A stretch of DNA of 64,000 bases, from NCBI RefSeq assembly GCF_017163705.1, contig NZ_JAFIWB010000024.1:1-64000 (forward strand). Direction: 5' to 3'. Of this stretch, positions 35,155 to 45,100 are shown piece by piece. Origin of the DNA: Xanthomonas bonasiae. GTDB lineage: Bacteria > Pseudomonadota > Gammaproteobacteria > Xanthomonadales > Xanthomonadaceae. The number at the start of each line of letters is the position of its first letter. Position 1 is the stretch's first letter. The notes under the pieces were generated by a model. It searched no databases and was not told the origin of the DNA. It saw only the letters and a list, made by a program, of their open reading frames with translations. The position numbers and the translations under genes were made by a program.

Positions 35155-35248
35155 GCGCGACGCGGGCGCTGTGGCCCGGTGAATCGAACGGCGCCGCGAT
35201 GGGGAGCATGTAGCGGCGGCGGCCGGCGTGCCAGCCGGCTCTAGGGAC

Positions 35249-36124
35249 TCAGCTGAGCAAGCCGCCCAGCCGCTGCGCGGCGTCCCTCAGCGGGGGCAGC
35301 AGCTGCGTCTGCATCGCCTGCAGGGTCACGCGGCCGGCCTGGGTGCCGATGTTGAGCGCGGCGATGACCTCGCCGCGGCGGTTGCGCACCGGCACCGCGA
35401 TCGAGCGCAGGCCGATCTCCAGTTCCTGGTCGATCAGCGAGACATCCTCGCGGCGCACGCGCGCCAGCGTCTCCAGGAACTCGCGCTGGCCGGTGACGGT
35501 ACGTTCGGTGCGCGGGCGCAGCGGATTGCGTTCCAGGTAGCTTTCCAGGGTGTCGTGCGGCAGCGCCGCCAGCAGGACCCGGCCCATCGAGGTGCAGTAG
35601 GCCGGCAGCCGGCTGCCGGCGCGCAGGCCGATCGACATGATGCGCACGGTCTCGGCGCGGGCGATGTACAGCAGGTCGTCGCCGTCGAGCACGCCCAGCG
35701 AGCAGGATTCGTGCACCGCGTCGCGCAGCGCGTCCAGCACCGGCTGCGCGGCCGCGGTCATCGACGAGGACGCCACGTAGGCGCCGCCGATGCCGAGCAC
35801 GCGCGGCAGCAGCACGTAGCCGCGGCCCTGTTCGCCGACGTAGCCGAGCTTGCCCAGGGTGTAGAGCACGCGCCGTACCGCCGCGCGCGAAATGCCGGTC
35901 TCGGTGCTGATCTGCGACATGGTGACCTCGCGCGCATGCAGCGCGAACACGCTGAGCACGGCCAGGCCGCGCGCCAGCGAGGTCATGAAGTCCGGGTCGC
36001 CTTGCAGCCCGTCGATCTGCTGCATCAGCTCGTGGGTGAGCCCGCGCTCGGCGGGCGGCGAACCGGCGCCGGCCTTGCGCCGGCCTGCGGAAGCGGGGGA
36101 ATCGGCCATCAGGTGAGCGTGCAA
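35249..36124 (-). CDS. pcaR: IclR-family regulator of the beta-ketoadipate pathway (PcaR/PcaU/PobR type)
   Basis: 291 residues. The segment DPDFMTSLARGLAVLSVFAL marks the PcaR/PcaU/PobR subgroup. The helix-turn-helix is TMSQISTETGISRAAVRRVL, and the IclR effector domain follows (MGRVLLAALPHDTLESYLER; EIGLRSIAVPVRNRRGEVIA). Such proteins activate pca or pob genes with 3-oxoadipate or protocatechuate. Boxes of the type this subgroup recognises occur upstream of quiC, pcaI and quiA in this window. It lies 105 bp downstream of quiA on the same strand. Alternative start at 36109. Confidence 0.88.
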   Translation of the reverse strand: MHAHLMADSPASAGRRKAGAGSPPAERGLTHELMQQIDGLQGDPDFMTSLARGLAVLSVFALHAREVTMSQISTETGISRAAVRRVLYTLGKLGYVGEQGRGYVLLPRVLGIGGAYVASSSMTAAAQPVLDALRDAVHESCSLGVLDGDDLLYIARAETVRIMSIGLRAGSRLPAYCTSMGRVLLAALPHDTLESYLERNPLRPRTERTVTGQREFLETLARVRREDVSLIDQELEIGLRSIAVPVRNRRGEVIAALNIGTQAGRVTLQAMQTQLLPPLRDAAQRLGGLLS

Positions 36125-36158
36125 TCCATCGGATACCCCGTCATGGTAAGCGCTGCAC

Positions 36159-36219
36159 GGCCGCCTGCGTGGCGGCCGTGTTCCCGGTAGCCGCGGAACC
36201 GGCGCGCGCCGGCCGGTTC
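36159..36219. terminator. Two GC hairpins between quiA and pcaR
   Basis: ACGGCCGCC/GGCGGCCGT (36159-36181) and GGAACCGGC/GCCGGTTCC (about 36196-36221) form consecutive stable stems. Neither has a T tract, so they may only partly reduce read-through from quiA into the regulator gene. Confidence 0.4.
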
Positions 36220-36229
36220 CGGGCGGGTC

Positions 36230-38659
36230 TCAGTGCTTGCCGGGCAAGGCGTAGGCGATCACGTAGTCGCCGCGGTCCGGCGACTGCCGCGCGCCGCCGG
36301 CGGTGACCACGATGTACTGGCGGCCGCTCCTGGGCGAAACGTAGGTCATCGGCGTGCCCTGGCTGCCGACCGGCAGCCGCGCCTTCCACAGTTCCTTGCC
36401 GGTGTGGCTGTCGAGGCCGCGCAGGTAGTAGTCCTGGGTGCCGGCGAAGAACAGCAGGCCGGACTGGGTGGCCAGCGCGCCGCCCAGGGTCGGCATGCCG
36501 ATCGGGATCGGCAGGCGCATCTTGATGCCGAGCGGGCCGGTGTCCTGCACCGTGCCGACCGGTACCTGCCAGACCAGCTTGCGGGTGGCCAGGTCGATCG
36601 CCGACAGGGTGCCGTACGGCGGCTTCTGGCACGGGATGCCGAGCTTGGAGACGAAGCGGTCGCGCAGCGAGCCGTACGGGGTGCCGGTCTGCGAGGCCGC
36701 GCCCATCTCCACGCCGCCGGCCTTCTGGCTCTCCATCTGCCGGCGCGGGATCAGCTTCGTCCACAGGCCGATGCGCATGTCGTTGACGAACAGGTAGCCG
36801 GTGGTCGGGTCCAGCGCGGCGCTGCCCCAGTTCATGCCGCCCAGCGAGCCCGGCCATTGCAGCGCCAGGTCCTCGCCCGGCGGGGTGTACATGCCGTCGT
36901 AGCGCATCTGCCTGAACTGGATGCGGCACAGCATCTGATCGATCGGGGTGGCGCCCCACATGTCGGCTTCGGTCAGTGTCTCGGTGCCGATCTGCGGCAT
37001 GCCGGTGGACAGCGGCTGGGTCGCCGCGTAGCGCTCGCCGTCGGCCTTGCCCTGCGGTGCGGCCACCTCCTGGACCTGCGCCAGCGGCTGGCCGGTAGCG
37101 CGATCGAGCATGAAGATCTGCCCGGCCTTGGTCACCTGCAGCAGCGCGGGCACGGTGCCGCCCTTGCCGTCGGGCACGTCGGCCAGGGTCGGCTGCGCCG
37201 GCAGGTCGTAGTCCCACAGGTCGTGGCGCACGGTCTGGTAGTGCCAGCGCACGCGCCCGGTCGCGACCTCCAACGCCACGATCGAGGAACTGTACTTGTC
37301 GTCCTGCGGCGTGCGCTCGCCGCCCCAGGCATCCGGGGTGGTGTTGCCGGTGGGCAGGTAGATCAGGCCCAGCGCCGGATCGTAGGCCATCGAGGTCCAC
37401 ACGTTCGGGGTAGCGCGGGTGTAGTGGATGTTCGGGTCCAGCGGGGTGTCCGGGGTTTCCTTGGCCAGGTCCCAGGCCCACACCAGCTTGCCGCTGCGCA
37501 CGTCGAAGGCGCGGACCACGCCCGAGGGCTCGCCGACCTCGATGTTGTCGGCCACGCGGCCGCCGACCACGATCAGGTTGCCGGCGATCAGCGGCGCCGC
37601 GGTCAGGGTGTAGAAGCCGGGCTTGACCTCGCCCATGCCGGCCTTGAGGTCGACCACGCCGTCCTGGCCGAAGTCGGCGCAGGGCGTGCCGGTCTGCGCG
37701 TCGAGCGCGAACAGGCGCGCATCGACCGTGTTCATCAGGATACGGCGGCGGCACAGCGCCGGTGTCGCCGCTGGCGCTGCAGCAGCGGGCGCCGGCATCA
37801 GGTTGTCGCCGGCGGCCGCCGGCGCGGTTGCGGTCGCTGCGCTGTCTGCGTCGTAGTAGCCCAGGCCGCGGCAGCGTTGCCAGTTCGGCGCGGTGGCCTT
37901 GGGGTCGAACGACCAGCGCTTCTGTCCGCTGTCGGCATCCAGCGCGAACACCTGGTTGTGCGGGGTGCAGACATACACGGTGTCGCCGATCTGCAGCGGC
38001 GTGGCCTGGTCCTCGGCGCCGAAGCCGTTGCTGGTCGGCACGTCGCCGGTGCGGGTCGTCCACGCCACCTGCAACTGGCCGATGTTGTCGCGGTTGATCT
38101 GGTCCAGTGCGGCGAAGCGGGTGCCGGCCACGGTGTTGCCCCAGTGCATCCAGTCCTTCTGCGCGGTGCCCGGCGCCACCGGCGTGACCGGCGCATCGGC
38201 GCTGGCCTGCACGACCGGGCGCGGCACGAAGGCATAGCCCGCGGTAGCGGCCAGGCCGACCACCAGCAGCGCGGACAGCGCATAGGCGCCGCGCCCGGCC
38301 GGCTGCCGGCGGCTGCGGCGCAGGGTCGGCCACAGCAGGGCCACCAACAGCGCCAACACCGCCGGCGCGACCAGGCGCGAGACCAGCGGCCAGAACGCCA
38401 GTCCCACTTCCCACAGCGCCCACACCAGCGTGCCGACGAAGGCCGCGGCGTACAGCGCGGCGCCGGCGGGCCGGCGCGCGATCACCAGGATGCCGGCGGC
38501 CAGCGTGGCCAGCCCCATCAGCAGGAAGTACCAGCTGCCGCCCTCCGTCGCCAGGCGCAGGCCGCCGACCAGCAGCACGCCGCCGATCAGCACCAGCAAC
38601 AGGCCGACCACCCAAAGCAGTCCGCGGCCCAGGACCGAGACATCCGATTGCGTATTCAC
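36230..38659 (-). CDS. quiA: Membrane-bound PQQ-dependent quinate/shikimate dehydrogenase
   Basis: 809 residues. About five N-terminal membrane helices (residues 10-150, for example GLLWVVGLLLVLIGGVLLVG) are followed by a periplasmic PQQ beta-propeller starting near WMHWGNTVAGTRFAALDQIN. Propeller signatures include VWTSMAYDPALGLIYLPTGN and WGSAALDPTTGYLFVNDMRI. It passes electrons to ubiquinone. Sequence style also fits membrane glucose dehydrogenase. The adjacent PcaR-type regulator, an upstream box of the same type, and the quiB/quiC genes favour quinate/shikimate as substrate. Confidence 0.82.
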   Translation of the reverse strand: MNTQSDVSVLGRGLLWVVGLLLVLIGGVLLVGGLRLATEGGSWYFLLMGLATLAAGILVIARRPAGAALYAAAFVGTLVWALWEVGLAFWPLVSRLVAPAVLALLVALLWPTLRRSRRQPAGRGAYALSALLVVGLAATAGYAFVPRPVVQASADAPVTPVAPGTAQKDWMHWGNTVAGTRFAALDQINRDNIGQLQVAWTTRTGDVPTSNGFGAEDQATPLQIGDTVYVCTPHNQVFALDADSGQKRWSFDPKATAPNWQRCRGLGYYDADSAATATAPAAAGDNLMPAPAAAAPAATPALCRRRILMNTVDARLFALDAQTGTPCADFGQDGVVDLKAGMGEVKPGFYTLTAAPLIAGNLIVVGGRVADNIEVGEPSGVVRAFDVRSGKLVWAWDLAKETPDTPLDPNIHYTRATPNVWTSMAYDPALGLIYLPTGNTTPDAWGGERTPQDDKYSSSIVALEVATGRVRWHYQTVRHDLWDYDLPAQPTLADVPDGKGGTVPALLQVTKAGQIFMLDRATGQPLAQVQEVAAPQGKADGERYAATQPLSTGMPQIGTETLTEADMWGATPIDQMLCRIQFRQMRYDGMYTPPGEDLALQWPGSLGGMNWGSAALDPTTGYLFVNDMRIGLWTKLIPRRQMESQKAGGVEMGAASQTGTPYGSLRDRFVSKLGIPCQKPPYGTLSAIDLATRKLVWQVPVGTVQDTGPLGIKMRLPIPIGMPTLGGALATQSGLLFFAGTQDYYLRGLDSHTGKELWKARLPVGSQGTPMTYVSPRSGRQYIVVTAGGARQSPDRGDYVIAYALPGKH

Positions 38660-39252
38660 GTTGCGTATTCCTCTGCAGACTCCGTGACCGCGCGCGGTTG
38701 CGCGACGGCGGTGTTCCCGGGCGTTCCGTCAGACGGCTAGGGAAACGGACGGGTCCTGACCACAGCGGAAGGCGTCTTCCGTGGCCTGCCGCTGCGCCGG
38801 GAAACGCGACGGCGACACCAGCGCGCCGCCGTCCTGGCGGGCGGCACCGACGACGGCGCATTCCGAGAGGTCTGGTCGATTATCGCACCGATGTGCGAAT
38901 TTGGCATCGGTCGCGGCGAGGCGCCGATCGGCGTGCGGCAGATCGACCGACGGCTGGGGCGAGTGCGAGGGCGGCGAGGCGCAGATCGCGGTGGAACGCA
39001 GCGGCGTGGACGGCCGGTGGACCCATGCGGGCGGCAACGCATGCGCGGACCGCGGCGTCTGCGCGGTGGCCGGGCCGATGCAGGGATGGGGCGATCGCAG
39101 TGCGCGCGGGCGCGGCACGGTCGTTCACGCGCCACCGGGATCCGCATCGGGCCGCCGCGTCCGGATCTGTGAAGAGCCGGCCCTGCTGCGGCGTGCCGCG
39201 TCTGCGGCCACGTTCCGGCGAGCCCGTCGCGCGAGCTCGCCGGAGGCGCTTG
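38660..39252 (-). promoter_or_regulatory. quiA upstream region with a PcaR/PcaU-type palindrome
   Basis: No gene is supported in these 593 bases. GGTCGATTATCGCAC at 38874-38888 matches 13 of 15 positions of the recalled PcaR box, and together with GTGCGA (38893-38898) forms the palindrome TCGCAC-CGAT-GTGCGA. It sits about 215-240 bp upstream of the quiA start. Frames through the rest are GC-rich artefacts. Confidence 0.65.
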
Positions 39253-39348
39253 CTACTTCTTCTTTTCTTTCTTGGCCGCGCGCTTTTCCTTCAGCGTCTT
39301 GGTCGGCTGCTTCTTGTCGCTCTTCTTCTGATCCATGCCCTTGCTCAT
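39253..39348 (-). CDS. Very small lysine-rich protein
   Basis: 31 residues from the ATG at 39348, which has AGAGGG 8-13 bases upstream. The sequence is almost half Lys, with the tail LKEKRAAKKEKKK. The third-position use fits a real gene, and I recall similar tiny Lys-rich proteins annotated in Xanthomonas. It may bind nucleic acid or ribosomes, but no function is known. It is divergent from the RIO kinase gene. Confidence 0.55.
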   Translation of the reverse strand: MSKGMDQKKSDKKQPTKTLKEKRAAKKEKKK

Positions 39349-39514
39349 GACACCCTCTGGACGATTGCACTGTGGATTGCCGACTGCGGCCGCCGTGGCG
39401 GCGATCGCGGGTGCCACTTTACTCCGCTGGCGGCCGGCCATGCCGCAGTTGTCGACCGGCATGCACGCAAGGTTGGGCCATAATCGTGTTTTCCCCCAAG
39501 GTGCCCCGCGTCCG

Positions 39515-40372
39515 ATGAAAACCCCCCAGGGCCTGCAGCCGCTGATCGAGGATGGCGTCATCGACAGCGTGCTGCGCCCGCTCAAGAGTGGCAAGGAGGC
39601 CGCCGTGTACGTGGTCCAGGCCGGCGCCGAGGTGCTGTGCGCCAAGGTCTACAAGGACATGGCGCAGCGCAGCTTCCAGGCGCGCGTGCAGTACCAGGAG
39701 GGCCGCAAGGTGCGCGGCAGCCGCCAGGCGCGGGCGATGGGCAAGGCGACCAAGTTCGGCCGCCGCGAGCAGGAAGCCGCGTGGAAGGACACCGAGGCCA
39801 ACACCCTGTACCAGCTGGTGGACGCCGGCGTGCACGTGCCGCAGCCGCGCGGCTACTTCCACGGCGTGCTGCTGATGGACCTGGTCACCGACGCCGACGG
39901 GCAGAGCGCGCCGCGGCTGGGCGAAGTGGAGCTGGAGCCGGAGCAGGCGCGCGCGTTCCACATGCAATTGATCGGCGACGTGGTGAAGATGCTGTGCCTG
40001 GGCCTGGTGCACGGCGACCTGTCCGAATACAACGTGCTGGTCGCCGCCGAGGGCCCGGTGGTGATCGACTTCCCGCAGGTGGTCAGCGCCGCCGGCAACA
40101 ACGCCGCGCGCGACATGCTGCTGCGCGACGTGCACAACCTGCGCGACTGCCTCGGCCGCTTCGCCCCGGAGCTCAACGAAACCCATTACGGCGAAGAGAT
40201 GTGGGCGCTGTACGAGAAGGGCGAACTGCGCCCGGATAGCGCGCTCAGCGGCCGCTTCGTCTTCGACACCCGCCGCGCCGACGTGCGCGCGGTGCGCGAC
40301 TCGATCGAGGACGCGCGGCAGGAAGCGATCATCCGCCAGCAGGGCCGCGAGGCCGCGGCGGACGAGGACTGA
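39515..40372 (+). CDS. RIO-type serine protein kinase
   Basis: 285 residues. The kinase core shows the RIO flexible-loop region SGKEAAVYVVQAGAEVLCAK, the catalytic loop VHGDLSEYNVLV and the metal-binding VVIDFPQVV. The stretch between, FQARVQYQEGRKVRGSRQAR, is RIO1-like. In archaea and eukaryotes RIO1 kinases mature small ribosomal subunits; the bacterial role is unclear. The start at MKTPQGLQPLIEDG was preferred over the longer frame. Confidence 0.9.
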   Translation: MKTPQGLQPLIEDGVIDSVLRPLKSGKEAAVYVVQAGAEVLCAKVYKDMAQRSFQARVQYQEGRKVRGSRQARAMGKATKFGRREQEAAWKDTEANTLYQLVDAGVHVPQPRGYFHGVLLMDLVTDADGQSAPRLGEVELEPEQARAFHMQLIGDVVKMLCLGLVHGDLSEYNVLVAAEGPVVIDFPQVVSAAGNNAARDMLLRDVHNLRDCLGRFAPELNETHYGEEMWALYEKGELRPDSALSGRFVFDTRRADVRAVRDSIEDARQEAIIRQQGREAAADED

Positions 40373-40958
40373 GTCGCGCGGCAGCGCGTCCCGCACGACG
40401 CGCTGCCGAAAAACATCCCTCGCCGCTGCGCCGATCGCCGCAGCGCGCCGCCGATCGCATCGGTGGCTCCTTCACTGTCGCGTCCCTGTCATTTCCGCAT
40501 CGCCATGCGTGTTCGCCAGGGCGTGTCATCGATTCTCCGGCAGGTTGCGTTGGCGCTGACAGATACAAGCCGCACGCCTGCTCTTGCGCGCGCTGGCGTG
40601 TCGCCCCAGCTCACCTCTTCCATCTTTCTTTTCCGTGCACGCGCAAGGTGGCGCGTGTTGCTCGGGATCGAGGGTGCGTCTTTGTATCGGCAGCGAATGG
40701 CGCTGCCATCGGCGAGCGCAACAGCGCGCCCGGCAACGGGTTGGAAACGTGCCGCAAACGCGACACGGCGACCGGAATATCCGTATCCCGATGCGATACC
40801 AACGTATCGCCCGCAATACGAATCTTTCGTCAATCTTTCTGCGCGCACGCGCAAGTTGTAGTGGCAGCTGACTGCGGTTTTCGTGCGGATATATCGCGGG
40901 AATACATTTCGTGTAGCGTTGCGCGCTTCGATCTTCCCACCCCCACGATTTGACCCCC
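40373..40958. other. Gene-free gap before the efflux operon
   Basis: These 586 bases are less GC-rich than the surroundings and hold no supported gene on either strand. A short direct repeat is visible: ATCTTTCT followed closely by GCACGCGCAAG at 40622-40647 and again at 40833-40855. The efflux promoter probably lies in the last 100 bases, but I could not fix -35/-10 boxes. Confidence 0.5.
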
Positions 40959-42143
40959 ATGCTCGACGCTTTCGCCGCGCCTCGTTGTTTCATTCTCTGT
41001 GGTTCCGTCGTCGCGCTCGCGATGGCGGCGGGGTGTTCGTCCGCGCCGCAACCGCCACCGCCGATCAAGGTCGGCACGCTCGCGCTGACCCCGCACAGCT
41101 TGCCGGTGGAGCAGTCGCTGCCCGGGCGCACCGTGGCCTACGAAGTCTCCGACGTGCGACCGCAGGTCAACGGTCTGCTGCGGCAACGGCTGTTCACCGA
41201 AGGCCAGGAAGTCCAGGCCGGGCAGGTGCTGTACCAAATCGATCCTGCGCCGTACCAGGCCGCCTACGACACGGCGCGCGGGCAGCTCGCGCAGGCCCAG
41301 GCCGCCGTGGTCGCGGCGCGTCCCAAGGCCGCGCGCTACCGCACCCTGGTCGAACAGGACGCGGCCAGCAAACAGGACGCCGACGACGCGCAGGCCGCCT
41401 TGCAGGAAGCCGAAGCCAACGTGGTGGCGGCGCAGGCGTCGTTGCAGGCGGCGCGCATCAATCTCGACTACACCCGGGTGACGGCGCCGATCTCCGGCAC
41501 CATCGGCAGTTCGGCCTATACCGCCGGCGCGCTGGTGACCGCGCAGCAGGATGCGGCGCTGGCCAAGATCCAGCGGCTGGACCCGATCTACCTGGACGTG
41601 AGCCAGTCCAGCACGCAGATGCTGGCCTTGCGCGAGCGGCTCGATGCCGGCCAGATCAAGGCGGCCGACGGCAAGATCTCGGTGCGGGTACGCCTGGAGG
41701 ACGGCAGCTTCTATCCGCATCCGGGCACGCTGGAGTTCGTCGGCACCTCGGTCGATCCCGGCACCGGCGGGGTCACCCTGCGCGTGGTCGTGCCCAATCC
41801 GCAGCATCTGCTGCTGCCCGGCATGTACCTGCGCGCGCTGCTGCCGTTGGCCAGCGACCCGAACGCGATCCTGGTGCCGCAGCAGGCGGTGACCCGCGAT
41901 GCCAAGGGCGATCCGCTGGTGAAGCTGCTCGGCGCGCACAACCGGGTCGAGGAGCGCCGCATCCGCACCGGCGACGCGGTCGGCCACGACTGGGTGGTGC
42001 AGGCCGGACTCAAGCCGGGCGAACGGCTGATCGTCGTCAACGGCAGCCGCGCCGAGATCGGCAAACCGGTCGTGCCGTATGCGGTCAGCGCCGCGCAGCT
42101 CGAGGCCGCGCCCGCGGTGCCGGGCGACGCCCAGGCCGACTGA
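40959..42143 (+). CDS. RND efflux periplasmic adaptor lipoprotein
   Basis: 394 residues. A lipoprotein signal ends in ALAMAAGCSS (lipidation Cys about residue 25). The split lipoyl halves surround a helical hairpin (residues 100-170), and the family motif DYTRVTAPISGTIGSSAYTA is present. It links the inner-membrane pump to the outer-membrane channel, like MexA/AcrA. ATG 40959 was chosen; an in-frame TTG lies 9 bases upstream. The pump gene follows after 9 bp. No regulator gene is adjacent. Confidence 0.92.
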   Translation: MLDAFAAPRCFILCGSVVALAMAAGCSSAPQPPPPIKVGTLALTPHSLPVEQSLPGRTVAYEVSDVRPQVNGLLRQRLFTEGQEVQAGQVLYQIDPAPYQAAYDTARGQLAQAQAAVVAARPKAARYRTLVEQDAASKQDADDAQAALQEAEANVVAAQASLQAARINLDYTRVTAPISGTIGSSAYTAGALVTAQQDAALAKIQRLDPIYLDVSQSSTQMLALRERLDAGQIKAADGKISVRVRLEDGSFYPHPGTLEFVGTSVDPGTGGVTLRVVVPNPQHLLLPGMYLRALLPLASDPNAILVPQQAVTRDAKGDPLVKLLGAHNRVEERRIRTGDAVGHDWVVQAGLKPGERLIVVNGSRAEIGKPVVPYAVSAAQLEAAPAVPGDAQAD

Positions 42144-42152
42144 GGAGCTGCC

Positions 42153-45100
42153 ATGTCGCGTTTCTTCGTCAACCACCCGGTGGTGGCCTGGGTCATGGCC
42201 ATCGTCGTCGTCCTGGTCGGCATGCTGGCCATCCACGCGCTGCCGATCGAGCGCTATCCGCAGATGGCGCCGCCGACCATCACCGTGCGCGCCACCTACA
42301 CCGGCGCCTCGGCGCAGACCGTGGAGAACACGGTCACCCAGCTGATCGAGCAGTCGCAGCAGAGCCTGGACCATCTGCTGTACATGACCTCGACCAGCGC
42401 CTCGGACGGGACCGCGCAGGTCAACCTGGTGTTCGAGACCGGCACCAATGCCGACACCGCGCAGGTGCAGGTGCAGAACCAGCTGCAGTCGGTGATGTCG
42501 GTGCTGCCGCAGGACGTGCAGCAGAACGGCATCGTCATCACCAAGTCCAGCGGTTCGCTGTTCGAGGTGGTGGCGTTCACCTCCGACGACGGCAGCATGG
42601 ACAACTTCGATGTCGCCAACTACATGGAATCGAACATCGACGACCAGATCAGCCGCGTCAGCGGCGTGGGCAACATCCAGCCGATGGGCTCGGAGTACGC
42701 CATGCGCATCTGGCTGGATCCGGAGAAGCTGCGCAAGTACGCGCTGATGCCCTCGGACGTGGAGAACGCGCTGCAGGCGCAGAACACCGACGTGTCGGCC
42801 GGCGAGATCGGCGGCCAGCCGGCGCCGCGCGGGCAGCGCCTGGATGCGACCGTGACCACGCGCAGCCGCCTGCACACGCCGGCGCAGTTCGGCGCGATCG
42901 TGCTCAAGAGCGGCCCCGGCGGCGCGGCAGTGCACCTGTCCGACGTGGCCAGGATCGGCCTGGGTCCGGAAACCTACGACAGCATCACCCGCTTCAACGG
43001 CAAGCCGTCGGCCTCGCTCGGCATCGAATTGAACGCCGACGCCAACGCGGTGGAAACGTCCAAGGCGATCGACGCGCGCCTGCAGGAGCTCAAGCAGTAC
43101 TGGCCGCACGGCTACACCTACCACATCGCCTTCAGCACCACGCCGTTCGTGACCACCTCGATCAAGGAAGTGGTCATCACCCTGATCGAGGCGGTGCTGC
43201 TGGTGGTGGCGGTGATGTACCTGTTCCTGCAGAACTGGCGCGCCACGCTGGTCCCGACCATCGCGGTGCCGGTGGTGCTGATGGGCACCTTCGGCGTGCT
43301 GGCCGCGTTCGGCTACTCGATCAACACCCTGACCATGTTCGCGATGGTGCTGGCGATCGGCCTGCTGGTGGACGACGCCATCGTGGTGGTGGAGAACGTG
43401 GAGCGGGTCATGAGCCAGGAAGGGCTGCCGCCGAAGGAGGCGACGCTGCGCTCGATGCAGCAGATCGGCGGCGCGCTGGTCGGCATCGTGCTGGTGCTGA
43501 CCGCGGTGTTCGTGCCGATGGCCTTCTTCAACGGCGTCACCGGGGTCATCTACCGGCAGTTCTCGATCACCATCGCCGCCTCGATGATCCTGTCGGTGCT
43601 GGTGGCGATGACCCTGACCCCGGCGCTGTGCGTGACCATTCTCAAACCGCTGCACCAGGGCGAGGAACCGATCGGTTCGCACGGCCGCCTCGGCCGGTTC
43701 TTCGCCTGGTTCAACACGCGCTTCCGTGCGCTGTCCGAGCGCTACCGTGCGCTGGTCGAGCGGGTGCTGGGCCGGCGCGCGCTGGGCCTGCTCGCCTACG
43801 CGCTGCTGCTGGGCGTCACCGGCGTGCTGCTGTGGCGCCTGCCCGGCGCGTTCCTGCCCGACGAGGACGAGGGCATGCTCAACGTGCTGGTCAAGCTGCC
43901 GGCCGGCTCCACCCTGGAGCAGACCCTGGCGGTGACCGACCGCCTGACCAAGGCCGCGCTGCACGAGCCGGGCGTGCGCTCGGTGCTGTCCTCGGCCGGC
44001 TTCAGCGTGACCGGCGCCGGCCAGAACGTCGGCATGGCCTTCGTCCGCCTCAAGGACTGGGACGACCGCGAGGACGACGCCGACACCATCGCCGCGCATC
44101 TCAACAAGGCCCTGGCCGACGTGCCCGACGCGGAGCTGTTCGTGACCTCGCCGCCGGCCATCAGCGGGCTCGGCGACGCCTCCGGCTTCACCTTCGAACT
44201 GATGGACTACGAAGGCGCCGGCCACGCCGCCCTGGTGAACGCGCGCGACAAGCTGCTGCGCCTGGCCGGGCAGGATCCCAAGCTGCGCGACGTGCGCTAC
44301 GCCAGCCTGGAGGACGCGCCGGTCTATGCGGTCAAGATCGACGACGATAAGGCGCAGGCGCAGGGCGTGGACCCGGGCGACATCAACGCCACGCTCAACA
44401 GCGCGCTCGGCGGCGACTTCGTCAACAACTTCATCTACAAGGGCCGCATCAAGAAGGTGTTCGTGCAGGGCGACGCCGAGGCGCGCATGGCACCGCAGGA
44501 TCTGCAGCGCTGGACGGTGCGCAACGCCAGCGGCGACATGGTGCCGATGTCCGCCTTCACCACCTCGCACTGGACCAGCGCGCCGGCCGCGCTGGAGCGC
44601 TACAACGGCGTGTCGGCGATGGAACTCACCGGCCAGGCGGTGGCGGGCGTCAGCTCCGGCGCGGCGATGGACGCGATGGCCGCACTGAGCAAGCAGCTGC
44701 CGCACGGCTTCGGCTATGCGTGGTCGGACATGGCCTACCAGGAGAAGCTGTCGGCCAACCAGGCGCCGGCGCTGTACGCGATCTCGCTGCTGTTCGTGTT
44801 CCTGTGCCTGGTGGCGCTGTACGAAAGCTGGACGATCCCGTTCGCGGTGATGCTGGCGGTGCCGGTGGGCGTGTTCGGCGCGGCGCTGTTGATGACCGTG
44901 CGCGGCCTGCAGAACGACGTGTACTTCCAGGTCGGCCTGCTGACCACGGTCGGCCTGGCGGCCAAGAACGGCATCCTGATCGTCGAGTTCGCGCGCGAGC
45001 TGGAACAGCGCGGCGAAAGCCTGCTGGCGGCCACCCTGCACGCGGTGCAGATGCGCCTGCGGCCGATCCTGATGACCTCGCTGGCGTTCCTGCTCGGCGT

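Noticed and set aside
36230..38659. Assignment as membrane glucose dehydrogenase (gcd)
   Set aside because: Possible by sequence family, but the adjacent PcaR-type regulator, the matching operator and the presence of quiB/quiC favour quinate/shikimate dehydrogenase; kept as an alternative.
38729..39147. Minus-strand open frames upstream of quiA
   Set aside because: Composition is Arg/Pro/Ser-rich without any motif or ribosome site, and the region contains an operator.
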